Shown piece by piece: positions 1 through 5,132 of a stretch of 6,581 nucleotides of DNA (position 1 is its first letter; each line of letters begins with the position of its first letter). Position numbers and translations under genes: made by a program. Origin of the DNA: Chlamydiota bacterium (GTDB taxonomy: Bacteria > Chlamydiota > Chlamydiia > Chlamydiales > JAJFMB01); the NCBI GenBank assembly GCA_021772355.1, contig JAJFMB010000225.1, forward strand, positions 1-6,581, in the 5' to 3' direction. The notes below the pieces were generated by a model that saw only the letters and a program-made list of their open reading frames with translations, was not told the DNA's origin and did no database searches.

Positions 1-498
1 TTCTTTAGAAGTCTTTTGCTCCACGTTTTGATAAAATGAGCGCATCTCGGGAAACCCGAGACACTTCTGGTCATACACATAATCTGGATTCAGATGGGAA
101 TCATTTTTTTCAGGGGGCAAAGGGAGAATGTTTTTGGTTACAGTCCGTGTAGGAAACAATAAGGCTTTTACCTCTCTCAAAGCAGCTCGGCGATCATAGA
201 AGAGATTGCCAAAAAACTGCTTAATATAAGTAGTGATTCGGATAAGAATATTTTTTTCTTTAAGAAGAGTATTTGCCTGCACATCTAAATCTTCTATTTT
301 TGAAACAATCTTTTTGGCAGTCATTAACTCATCATTACCCAACCCCTCAACTTGCTTACGGAATTCCCGTACAATTTCATTTAGTGAATGAACGTGACCC
401 TTGACACCCCGGAAGTGCCGTCCTCCGGTAGAACCAATTTCAGGCTTTAATTGAGCGACAAATGAATTAAATGAGCTTAACGACGAGCTTGGTTCCAT
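1..498 (-). CDS. N-terminal 166 codons of a paralogue of the unrecognised gene at 2532-4360 (3' end beyond the window)
   Basis: The frame starts at ATG 498 and stays open to base 1, so the gene is cut by the window edge. I recognise no family. The translation aligns without a gap to residues 1-166 of the protein starting at 4360, at a constant offset of 3862 bases. By hand I count 131 of 166 identical residues (about 79%). The first 26 residues differ at one position only, and the segment KIEDLDVQANTLLKEKN is identical. A short hydrophobic to amphipathic stretch around residues 84-101 (ILIRITTYIKQFFGNLFY) could contact a membrane, but there is no signal peptide. The start is supported by an AAGG at 506-509, seven bases before the ATG, and by the promoter at 524-552. 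An intact frame with mostly conservative changes suggests this part has been under selection. Function unknown. Confidence 0.85.
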   Translation of the reverse strand, partial: MEPSSSLSSFNSFVAQLKPEIGSTGGRHFRGVKGHVHSLNEIVREFRKQVEGLGNDELMTAKKIVSKIEDLDVQANTLLKEKNILIRITTYIKQFFGNLFYDRRAALREVKALLFPTRTVTKNILPLPPEKNDSHLNPDYVYDQKCLGFPEMRSFYQNVEQKTSKE

Positions 499-523
499 TA
501 TTCAACCTTCAATTTAAAGAAAT

Positions 524-552
524 ACATTAAATTCAATTGGAATTACTGTCAA
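524..552 (-). promoter_or_regulatory. Sigma-70-type promoter of the paralogue at 1-498
   Basis: Read on the minus strand, TTGACA (547-552) is separated by exactly 17 bases from TAATGT (524-529). The -35 box is a perfect consensus match. The arrangement recurs upstream of the paralogue at 4360 (TTGATA, 17 bases, TAATAT), at the same 26-base distance from the ATG, and the sequence between promoter and start is also similar. This repetition supports a real promoter that was duplicated with its gene. The transcript would start near 517, giving a leader of about 20 bases that carries the AAGG ribosome-binding site. Confidence 0.65.
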
Positions 553-574
553 TTAACTATAAACAAAATTATTA

Positions 575-640
575 TCAATAACTTTTCTTGAAACGAAGCA
601 AATTATAAGCTTGGGCAAATGTGCTCTTAGGAAGAAGCAT
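575..640 (-). pseudogene. Relic of a methyltransferase-ankyrin-type gene
   Basis: On the minus strand this stretch encodes a 21-codon frame from ATG 640 to TGA 575. It contains STFAQAYNLLR followed by KKSY. The intact methyltransferase-ankyrin gene has GTFAQAYNLLRPKSGY at residues 152-167. The DNA matches too: 593-624 against 6078-6109 gives 29 of 32 identical bases, and weaker similarity continues to about 580. Upstream of the shared part the reading (MLLPK) no longer resembles the intact protein, and downstream it runs into a stop and then the promoter at 524-552. I read it as a remnant of a deleted or duplicated family member. A GGAG directly abuts the ATG, so expression of a tiny peptide is unlikely but not excluded. 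Confidence 0.6.
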
Positions 641-810
641 CTCCTACACTTAATGCCCCGCCCTATCTTGCGGCAAAATTAACAGGTGACATAAGCCTCA
701 CCACCCCACTACGATATAACAGAACACCAACCCCAAACAACCGACCTAGAGGGAGACAGCTCCGCTCGCACAGGCACTAGAGAAGGGGCTGCTCTAAATA
801 ATAATGTTTA
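641..810. other. Non-coding stretch with no recognised content
   Basis: These 170 bases, between the methyltransferase relic and the stop of the EEP gene, hold no frame I can support. Parts are richer in G and C than the neighbouring spacers. There is a short possible hairpin around GGAG-ACAG-CTCC (near 750-761) and a small one around TTGC-GC-type sequence near 678-685. Neither is followed by a run of T on the minus strand, so I cannot call a terminator for the EEP transcript. No tRNA or rRNA signature was seen. Confidence 0.4.
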
Positions 811-2535
811 TTAACTTGTTTTGGAAAAGCTAAAGCGGGCCTCTAGTAAATCATGGTCCGATAAAGCCTTCTTGGGGTCATTCAAATCTTTCATGGCACC
901 ACGATTAATGGTCATTTGGTAATTTGTCTCTTTTGCCCAAGGAGACCAAAGCAGCATGCGATCGAGAATCGATTGCTTAGGGTTGGTAGCCAAGAATTTT
1001 TGTACATCTTGATCACATTCAAAATAGTAATCCGCTAAGTCCACACATGTTGAACCTTTTGCATGATCATAATGATCTGTAAAGTTTTGCTGAATAACGC
1101 GCTCGCCAGCCTCGTTCATATCCCCGCTCCGGATATTTAAATCCCCGCACAACATTGAAGGGTGTCCATCCTCATGTGCCTTAAAGATCTCTACGATCTC
1201 CTCCATTTGAGCAGCTTCGACGTCAGAATAAAAAGGATTCAAGTGAGTCGCTGCGAGATGCAGCTGAGTCTCACTCCCCTTTTTCACATCAAAATCAACA
1301 AGCCCGTAATTTCTATCAAACCCAAAAAGGTTATAACGATCGAAATCAGATGGTTTCTCTTTTGTTACAGTCTTGAAAGGGGTAAAACGCATATTATCAA
1401 GAGGGTATTTAGAAATAACTGCCAGTCCACTAGATGGTAGCAAAGAGGCGTGGGACATCCCAAAAATGCGCGGTGTCATATTGCCATAAAAGTGTGCGTA
1501 TTTGGATTTTAATTGCTTGTGCAATTCACCAATAGCATGCACATCATAAACCTCTTGCAAAACAAGCACATCAGCATCTCTTTCCAGAAAGACTTTTGCG
1601 ACTCCTTCCAATCTTTGGCGCCAAGGGATCAATCCCCCATGAAACATCGAAACCTCAGGCATAAAGCAGAGATTTGAAGTTATTATCGAAAGTGAATCAC
1701 CTTCTGTATCTTCCTCTTTTGAAGCATTATCTCCCTGAATGTAGGCAAAGGCAGCCCCTTCTTTATCTTCAAGATCGACCTTAAGCTGTTTCCATCTGCT
1801 AGTAAGCTCTACAGGCAAATTCTCTTCTTGAATGCTAGAAATAAAGCCCTTTAAATACTCCCATTCCACCGCACTTAACCGATCAGTTGTCTTTAGAAGG
1901 GATTCCGCATAAGAAATAAATACTTTCAGAAGCTCTACATCTTTAAATGTTTCATCTTTAACCTTAATCGATTGGTCAAGTAGCGCTAACTTTCCCTCTG
2001 TCTCCCGATCAGGAACCAAGCGTTCACTTCGAATAAGACGCTCCGCAGCATCAAAGGAAACCATCAAGTCGTGATAGGCCATAAAGGTATTACTAAAAGT
2101 GCGCTTTTCGTCCGGTATCGATTTAATCTCTTGGAGACCCTTTTGCAATTTCAGAATTGATTGTTCACACATCGTTTTTCCAGCTTCTATTGTACGAGGC
2201 AGTGATGCCACGTACTCTTCCAAGTTAAACGGTTTTGGCTTATCCTGTGTGAAACCTTTTAACAAGTTCTGTATTGAGGAGTACATCTCCTGCAGTTTCT
2301 TTTCGATTTTGAGAGACTTAAAAAAAGCAACAGCCAAGGTATAAATTTTACGAATACCTGAAGATAGTAAAGATAGTGTTTCTGTTTTACGTGTCTTCTT
2401 ATCAAAAGCGGAAGCAGGCGTGGTTAAGTGTGTTGTTTGAGAGTCGACACTTTCAGTTAAGCGAGATCTTTGCTTCTCATCACCTTTAACGTTAAAGGGA
2501 ACACTATTAAGTCTTAGATCAGTTGCTACTTTCAT
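811..2535 (-). CDS. Endonuclease/exonuclease/phosphatase (EEP, DNase I/sphingomyelinase fold) protein with a long unassigned N-terminal region
   Basis: The C-terminal part (about residues 281-572 of 574) is a complete EEP domain. Its metal and catalytic motifs are visible in order: TSNLC (N288), LQEV (E328), SSGLAVISKYP (369-378), ATHLNP (H431), GDLN (D465, N467), ILDR (D525) and SDHD (D560, H561). In this fold they form a Mg2+-dependent phosphodiesterase site. The SGLAVISKYP segment and the VDLADYY region (498-504) look more like neutral sphingomyelinase and related secreted phosphodiesterases than like DNA-repair ExoIII, but the substrate cannot be read from sequence. Residues 1-280 match nothing I know. 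They are mostly helical and charged, with a short hydrophobic patch (63-72) and no signal peptide. ATG 2535 has a GGAG eight bases upstream and overlaps the preceding stop by ATGA. A secreted effector role is inference from the neighbourhood. Confidence 0.88.
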   Translation of the reverse strand: MKVATDLRLNSVPFNVKGDEKQRSRLTESVDSQTTHLTTPASAFDKKTRKTETLSLLSSGIRKIYTLAVAFFKSLKIEKKLQEMYSSIQNLLKGFTQDKPKPFNLEEYVASLPRTIEAGKTMCEQSILKLQKGLQEIKSIPDEKRTFSNTFMAYHDLMVSFDAAERLIRSERLVPDRETEGKLALLDQSIKVKDETFKDVELLKVFISYAESLLKTTDRLSAVEWEYLKGFISSIQEENLPVELTSRWKQLKVDLEDKEGAAFAYIQGDNASKEEDTEGDSLSIITSNLCFMPEVSMFHGGLIPWRQRLEGVAKVFLERDADVLVLQEVYDVHAIGELHKQLKSKYAHFYGNMTPRIFGMSHASLLPSSGLAVISKYPLDNMRFTPFKTVTKEKPSDFDRYNLFGFDRNYGLVDFDVKKGSETQLHLAATHLNPFYSDVEAAQMEEIVEIFKAHEDGHPSMLCGDLNIRSGDMNEAGERVIQQNFTDHYDHAKGSTCVDLADYYFECDQDVQKFLATNPKQSILDRMLLWSPWAKETNYQMTINRGAMKDLNDPKKALSDHDLLEARFSFSKTS

Positions 2536-2547
2536 CTTTTTATCTCC
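2532..2547 (-). promoter_or_regulatory. Ribosome-binding site and ATGA coupling junction of the EEP gene
   Basis: GGAG (2544-2547 on the minus strand) lies eight bases before ATG 2535-2533. The stop TGA of the upstream frame is 2534-2532, so stop and start share bases as ATGA. This arrangement usually gives translational coupling. It fixes the EEP start and ties its translation to ribosomes that finish the upstream frame. Confidence 0.75.
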
Positions 2548-3137
2548 AGTTTGACTGAATTCAGATAATCTCTTTCAGGTGGTGTCAAAAATTTTTGCAT
2601 CGCCATGGCATGCATTTCACTAAGAAATTTTAGATCATCTTCATTTTTACACTCTAGTCTACTCCCTAAATGGGTATAGTACGAAATTTCTGATTGCTGT
2701 TCAAAATACTCCAAGCATAGAGGATCTCTTTTTTTCGCTAGTGCAACAAAATACTTTCTATCACGCATTAATCTCAGTTTTTCTTTCTTGATCTCATCAT
2801 CACTTTGTTTGATCTTTGGTTTTTTCTTAACATTAGGAGCCAACTGCTCTGCCCCTGGATAGCACATGTACTTCTCATCAAGTGACGCTTCCTCTTCAGA
2901 TCGAGTAAAGAAATAGGTAGTACCGATATCACCCGGTCCGTTTGAATTCAAATTCAGACTCTCCATAGCCAATAAATAAGCCATTTCCGGTTTCTTTCCT
3001 TGAAAACGAGAAACCATTTTATCTGTTGCCTTCCAGTGGCTATCAAGCATACAATAGCTTAACTTAGGAAGTCCCAACTCTTTTCCGAAGCAGAGAAGCA
3101 GAGAAGCAGAGAATTCAGCATAAATGGTGAACGGCAA
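2532..3137 (-). CDS. C-terminal part of the split unrecognised gene (frame -1 relative to the upstream part)
   Basis: This frame reads 201 residues if it is taken from a TTG at 3137, but that start has no suitable ribosome-binding site. The first residues simply re-read the end of the upstream gene. Removing one 8-bp repeat unit makes residues 18-201 (from GKELGLPKL) the direct continuation of the protein that starts at 4360. The stretch reads like genuine protein: KKPKIKQSDDEIKKEKLRLM (104-123) is Lys-rich and helical, followed by a helical RDRKYFVALAKKRD region. It ends in the ATGA junction with the EEP gene. If translated separately, the likeliest start is ATG 3050. That codon lies eight bases after the stop of the upstream frame, so termination-reinitiation could give a 172-residue product. 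No family recognised. Confidence 0.7.
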   Translation of the reverse strand: MPFTIYAEFSASLLLCFGKELGLPKLSYCMLDSHWKATDKMVSRFQGKKPEMAYLLAMESLNLNSNGPGDIGTTYFFTRSEEEASLDEKYMCYPGAEQLAPNVKKKPKIKQSDDEIKKEKLRLMRDRKYFVALAKKRDPLCLEYFEQQSEISYYTHLGSRLECKNEDDLKFLSEMHAMAMQKFLTPPERDYLNSVKLEIKR

Positions 3138-4360
3138 CTATAGTGATACGCCTCGCTATTCATAAGTTTCTTAAACCACTCACTTCTCGTATCATCAGGC
3201 CTCACCACTTGGTCTAACACATCGCCGTTATTATCTATGAGTTGATTCCAAAGTGAGTATTGGATAGTTTCCTTACCAACAGTCCGATCTTCTTTATCAT
3301 GAATCAAAATTTCCAAAAGTTCCTTCGGTTTTAAATAGGCAAATTTTGTCTTTTGCAAGGAGTAATAAAGCCCTAAGAATCCTAATCGGTGACTGTTCTT
3401 TCCATGCAGCAAAAGAGTCGACACCTGTGTATCTTCCTTAAAAACATGCCCCATAGAAACAAAAGGATCCGCCACGTAAGAGGTGACTCCTCCCACAAAG
3501 ACAGGTGTCCCTTCTGTGTTGATTCCCAGCTGTTGCTCAATCTCTAACAACACTTCATCAATCACCTTCCCTTTTTGTTTCGGCGTGCACCCCTGAGGCC
3601 TAGGCCCTGGGATAAAATAGCCTCGACCTTTAATCAAATACTCCGGTTCCGACTCCGGTCCGAAAGAAATCCCTCGTTCCTCAAGCTTTTTGGTGATCAA
3701 ATCTTCTATAGGCTCTAGTTGCTCGAAAAAGCGCACAGGGTCTCTAAAAACTGAGAGGGTGTGAAGAATAAAATCACGTAATTCCTCTTCAGTTAAAATC
3801 CCCATTCTAGAGATGACTTTAAAGTCGCTTGGGGTCGCTTCAAAAGGAGATATAGTAATCTTTTCTTTAGACCTCTTTTGGTCCAGATTTTCATAAAATG
3901 AGCGCATCTCGGGAAACCCGAAACACATCTGATCAAACACATAATTTCGATTCATATGGGAATCAATTTTTTCAGGGGGTAAGGAAAGAACTTTTTTCGT
4001 TACAACTCTTTTAGAAGGAAATAAAGCTTTTACCTCCTTCAAAGCAGCTCCGCGGTTATAGAAAAGATTGCCAAAAAACCGCTTAATGTATGTAGTAATT
4101 CGGATAATAATATTTTTTTCTTTAAGAAGAGTGTTGGCCTGCACATCTAAATCTTCTATTTTTGAGATTATTCTTTTGGCAAGCAGAACCTCATCATCAC
4201 CCAATCCCTCAGCTTGCTTACGGAATTCCCGTACAATTTCATTTAGTGAATGAACTTGACCCTTGGCACCCCGAAAGTACCGTCCTCCGGTAGAACCAAT
4301 TTCAGGCTTTAATTGAGCGACAAATGAATTAAATGATCTTAACGACGAGCTTGGTTCCAT
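3059..4360 (-). CDS. N-terminal part of the split unrecognised gene, truncated by a frameshift
   Basis: As sequenced the frame gives 433 residues. The last 11 (SASEKSWDFLS) lie after the frame break and are probably not native. I recognise no family and see no catalytic motif. Residues 1-166 are duplicated in the gene at 1-498. Visible features are a Ser-rich start, a helical segment (about 36-82), a short hydrophobic-aromatic patch (IIIRITTYIKRFFGNLFY, 84-101), a Gly/Pro-rich segment GRGYFIPGPRPQG (245-257) and a region with TSYVADPF and HRLGFLGLYYSL (293-335). There is no signal peptide and no long membrane helix. ATG 4360 is confirmed by the paralogue, which keeps the same start and promoter spacing. 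The ribosome-binding site is weak (AAAG about nine bases upstream). A host-directed role is possible but unproven. Confidence 0.8.
   Translation of the reverse strand: MEPSSSLRSFNSFVAQLKPEIGSTGGRYFRGAKGQVHSLNEIVREFRKQAEGLGDDEVLLAKRIISKIEDLDVQANTLLKEKNIIIRITTYIKRFFGNLFYNRGAALKEVKALFPSKRVVTKKVLSLPPEKIDSHMNRNYVFDQMCFGFPEMRSFYENLDQKRSKEKITISPFEATPSDFKVISRMGILTEEELRDFILHTLSVFRDPVRFFEQLEPIEDLITKKLEERGISFGPESEPEYLIKGRGYFIPGPRPQGCTPKQKGKVIDEVLLEIEQQLGINTEGTPVFVGGVTSYVADPFVSMGHVFKEDTQVSTLLLHGKNSHRLGFLGLYYSLQKTKFAYLKPKELLEILIHDKEDRTVGKETIQYSLWNQLIDNNGDVLDQVVRPDDTRSEWFKKLMNSEAYHYSCRSPFMLNSLLLCFSASEKSWDFLS
3087..3113 (-). repeat. Octanucleotide tandem repeat at the frameshift point, candidate phase-variation tract
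   Basis: On the plus strand AGCAGAGA occurs three times in perfect tandem (3089-3096, 3097-3104, 3105-3112). Partial units on either side extend the 8-base periodicity to 27 bases. On the coding strand it reads TCTCTGCT. Eight is not a multiple of three, so each unit gained or lost by strand slippage changes the frame. The repeat lies exactly between the two halves of the split gene, and two units would give an uninterrupted reading. Confidence 0.85.
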
Positions 4361-4385
4361 TACTTAAACTTTAATTTAAAGGAAC

Positions 4386-4414
4386 ATATTAAATTAAAAT
4401 AGAATTATTATCAA
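4386..4414 (-). promoter_or_regulatory. Sigma-70-type promoter of the split gene / EEP operon
   Basis: On the minus strand TTGATA (4409-4414) is followed after 17 bases by TAATAT (4386-4391), 26 bases from ATG 4360. The paralogue has the same spacing and equivalent boxes at 524-552. No promoter of similar quality was noticed before the EEP gene, so this one probably drives both. The transcript would start near 4379, leaving a short leader. Confidence 0.6.
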
Positions 4415-4429
4415 CTAATATTATACATA

Positions 4430-4444
4430 ACTACTACAAGTAGT
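4430..4444. repeat. Short perfect inverted repeat upstream of the promoter
   Basis: ACTACT-ACA-AGTAGT forms a perfect 6-base inverted repeat about 16 bases upstream of the -35 box at 4409-4414. It lacks a following T run, so it does not look like a terminator of the pyrophosphatase gene. It could be a protein-binding site or chance. I see no equivalent upstream of the paralogous promoter at 524-552. Confidence 0.25.
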
Positions 4445-4514
4445 ACTGACTTTAAAGAAATTTTTCAATATAATTTTCCTTTAATTGGAAGCCCTCAAAG
4501 CAGCTGGCAAGTAA

Positions 4515-5042
4515 TTACTGCCACTCTCCCTCCCAATTGATGATCATCTCTTCTTCTGCGAAGAGGTGATCTTTTAGCAGAGCCTCAACAGCGAGGGCGC
4601 GGGCGTTGATTTCGTCAGGCTTATCCTCTGCTAGGGTCCGCTTTTTGCCATTGGGCAAAAAGTAGGGGTCGAAGCCAAATCCTCCCTTGCCTCTAGAGGG
4701 CACAATCACTCCCCCCATTTGTCCTTGATAAACACGGACGCTCTTACCCTTTCGATAGGCAAGGTAGACATTCCACGACGCAGCATGACCGGCACACTCC
4801 TCAAGATGGTCAAGCAACCAACGGATGTTAACACCTAATGAGACACCTTCGACGTCGAGACTCGTGTCCTCTACGACGACTCCTTCAGGAACTTGGGAGG
4901 CCTTGTGCACGATTACAGTAAGAGGATCAGCATCGATTTCCGGAAGATCACTATCTGTTGCTTCAAGAGATTCTCCATATTTCTGAAATAGCCTAGCAAA
5001 CTCTTCCAACTTCCCGGGATTGCTTGTGTTAATTCTCCACAT
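4515..5042 (-). CDS. Divergent Ham1/RdgB-family non-canonical NTP pyrophosphatase
   Basis: The family hydrolyses ITP, XTP and dITP to monophosphates and pyrophosphate, cleansing the nucleotide pool in the cytoplasm. At 175 residues the protein is a little shorter than the usual 190-200. Family landmarks are present: TSNPGKLEEF (6-15, substrate-binding Asn and Lys), VVEDTSLDVEG (56-66, equivalent to the acidic DDSGL motif with D59) and GKGGFGFDPYFLP (118-130). Others are missing. The SHR signature near the C-terminus reads NAR (146-148), keeping only the Arg, and the usual ENA..KA helix reads TVIVHKA (42-48). Activity or substrate may therefore differ. ATG 5042 is followed at once by the first family motif, so the start is likely right despite no good ribosome-binding site; GGA lies 11 bases upstream. 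Confidence 0.8.
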   Translation of the reverse strand: MWRINTSNPGKLEEFARLFQKYGESLEATDSDLPEIDADPLTVIVHKASQVPEGVVVEDTSLDVEGVSLGVNIRWLLDHLEECAGHAASWNVYLAYRKGKSVRVYQGQMGGVIVPSRGKGGFGFDPYFLPNGKKRTLAEDKPDEINARALAVEALLKDHLFAEEEMIINWEGEWQ

Positions 5043-5056
5043 AAAACAGTAATTCC

Positions 5057-5062
5057 ATTATA
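5057..5062 (-). promoter_or_regulatory. Possible -10 box of the pyrophosphatase gene
   Basis: A perfect TATAAT lies on the minus strand about 15 bases before ATG 5042. The 17-base-upstream position reads TTTATT, a poor -35. If used, transcription would start close to 5050 and leave a leader of only about eight bases, which would fit the absence of a clear ribosome-binding site. The local sequence is AT-rich, so a chance match is likely enough to keep confidence low. Confidence 0.3.
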
Positions 5063-5073
5063 ATTTCATCGAT

Positions 5074-5110
5074 AAAAACAATAAAAGGTTCAGAATATGA
5101 AAAAAACCTT
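5074..5110 (-). terminator. Weak candidate terminator after the methyltransferase-ankyrin gene
   Basis: On the minus strand AAGGTT (5105-5110) can pair with AACCTT (5085-5090) across a 14-base loop. The stem is followed by TTATTG and a run of five T. The stem is only six pairs with two G-C pairs, so it would be a poor intrinsic terminator. It is placed correctly, 23 bases after the TGA at 5133. Confidence 0.3.
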
Positions 5111-5132
5111 ATTTTTCATTCTTTCACTCATT

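Larger units (their letters stand above)
2532..4360 (-). other. Reconstructed full-length frame (606 codons) if the 8-bp repeat has two units instead of three
   Basis: The upstream frame (codons in phase with 4360) and the downstream frame (in phase with 2532) differ by one base. Deleting eight bases inside the repeat at 3087-3113 shifts the frame by exactly the amount needed. The joined reading passes through LNSLLLCF-GKELGLPKL without a stop. Residues 1-422 come from the upstream frame and 184 from the downstream one, 606 in total before the TGA at 2532-2534. Five units would also restore the frame and add eight residues. The gene is therefore best seen as one locus, either phase-variable and OFF in this sequence or carrying a single slippage mutation or sequencing error. 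Confidence 0.7.

Noticed and set aside
46..60. Perfect inverted repeat CTCGGG-AAA-CCCGAG
   Set aside because: It lies inside the coding frame of the paralogue, encodes the conserved GFPEM segment and is already imperfect in the copy near 3908-3922, so it is probably a coding coincidence.
641..810. GC-richer spacer as a structured non-coding RNA or terminator
   Set aside because: Only very short stems are visible, no T run follows on the minus strand and no known RNA signature is present.
1162..1440. Plus-strand open frame of 92 codons
   Set aside because: It is opposite the EEP catalytic domain, whose motifs are unmistakable on the minus strand. It has no family features.
2099..2344. Plus-strand open frame of 81 codons
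   Set aside because: Antisense shadow of the EEP N-terminal region, without a ribosome-binding site or recognisable motif.
3114..3137. TTG at 3137 as an independent start for the downstream half of the split gene
   Set aside because: No ribosome-binding site at a workable distance, and the first 17 residues merely re-read the repeat region that belongs to the upstream gene. A frameshift of one gene explains the layout better.
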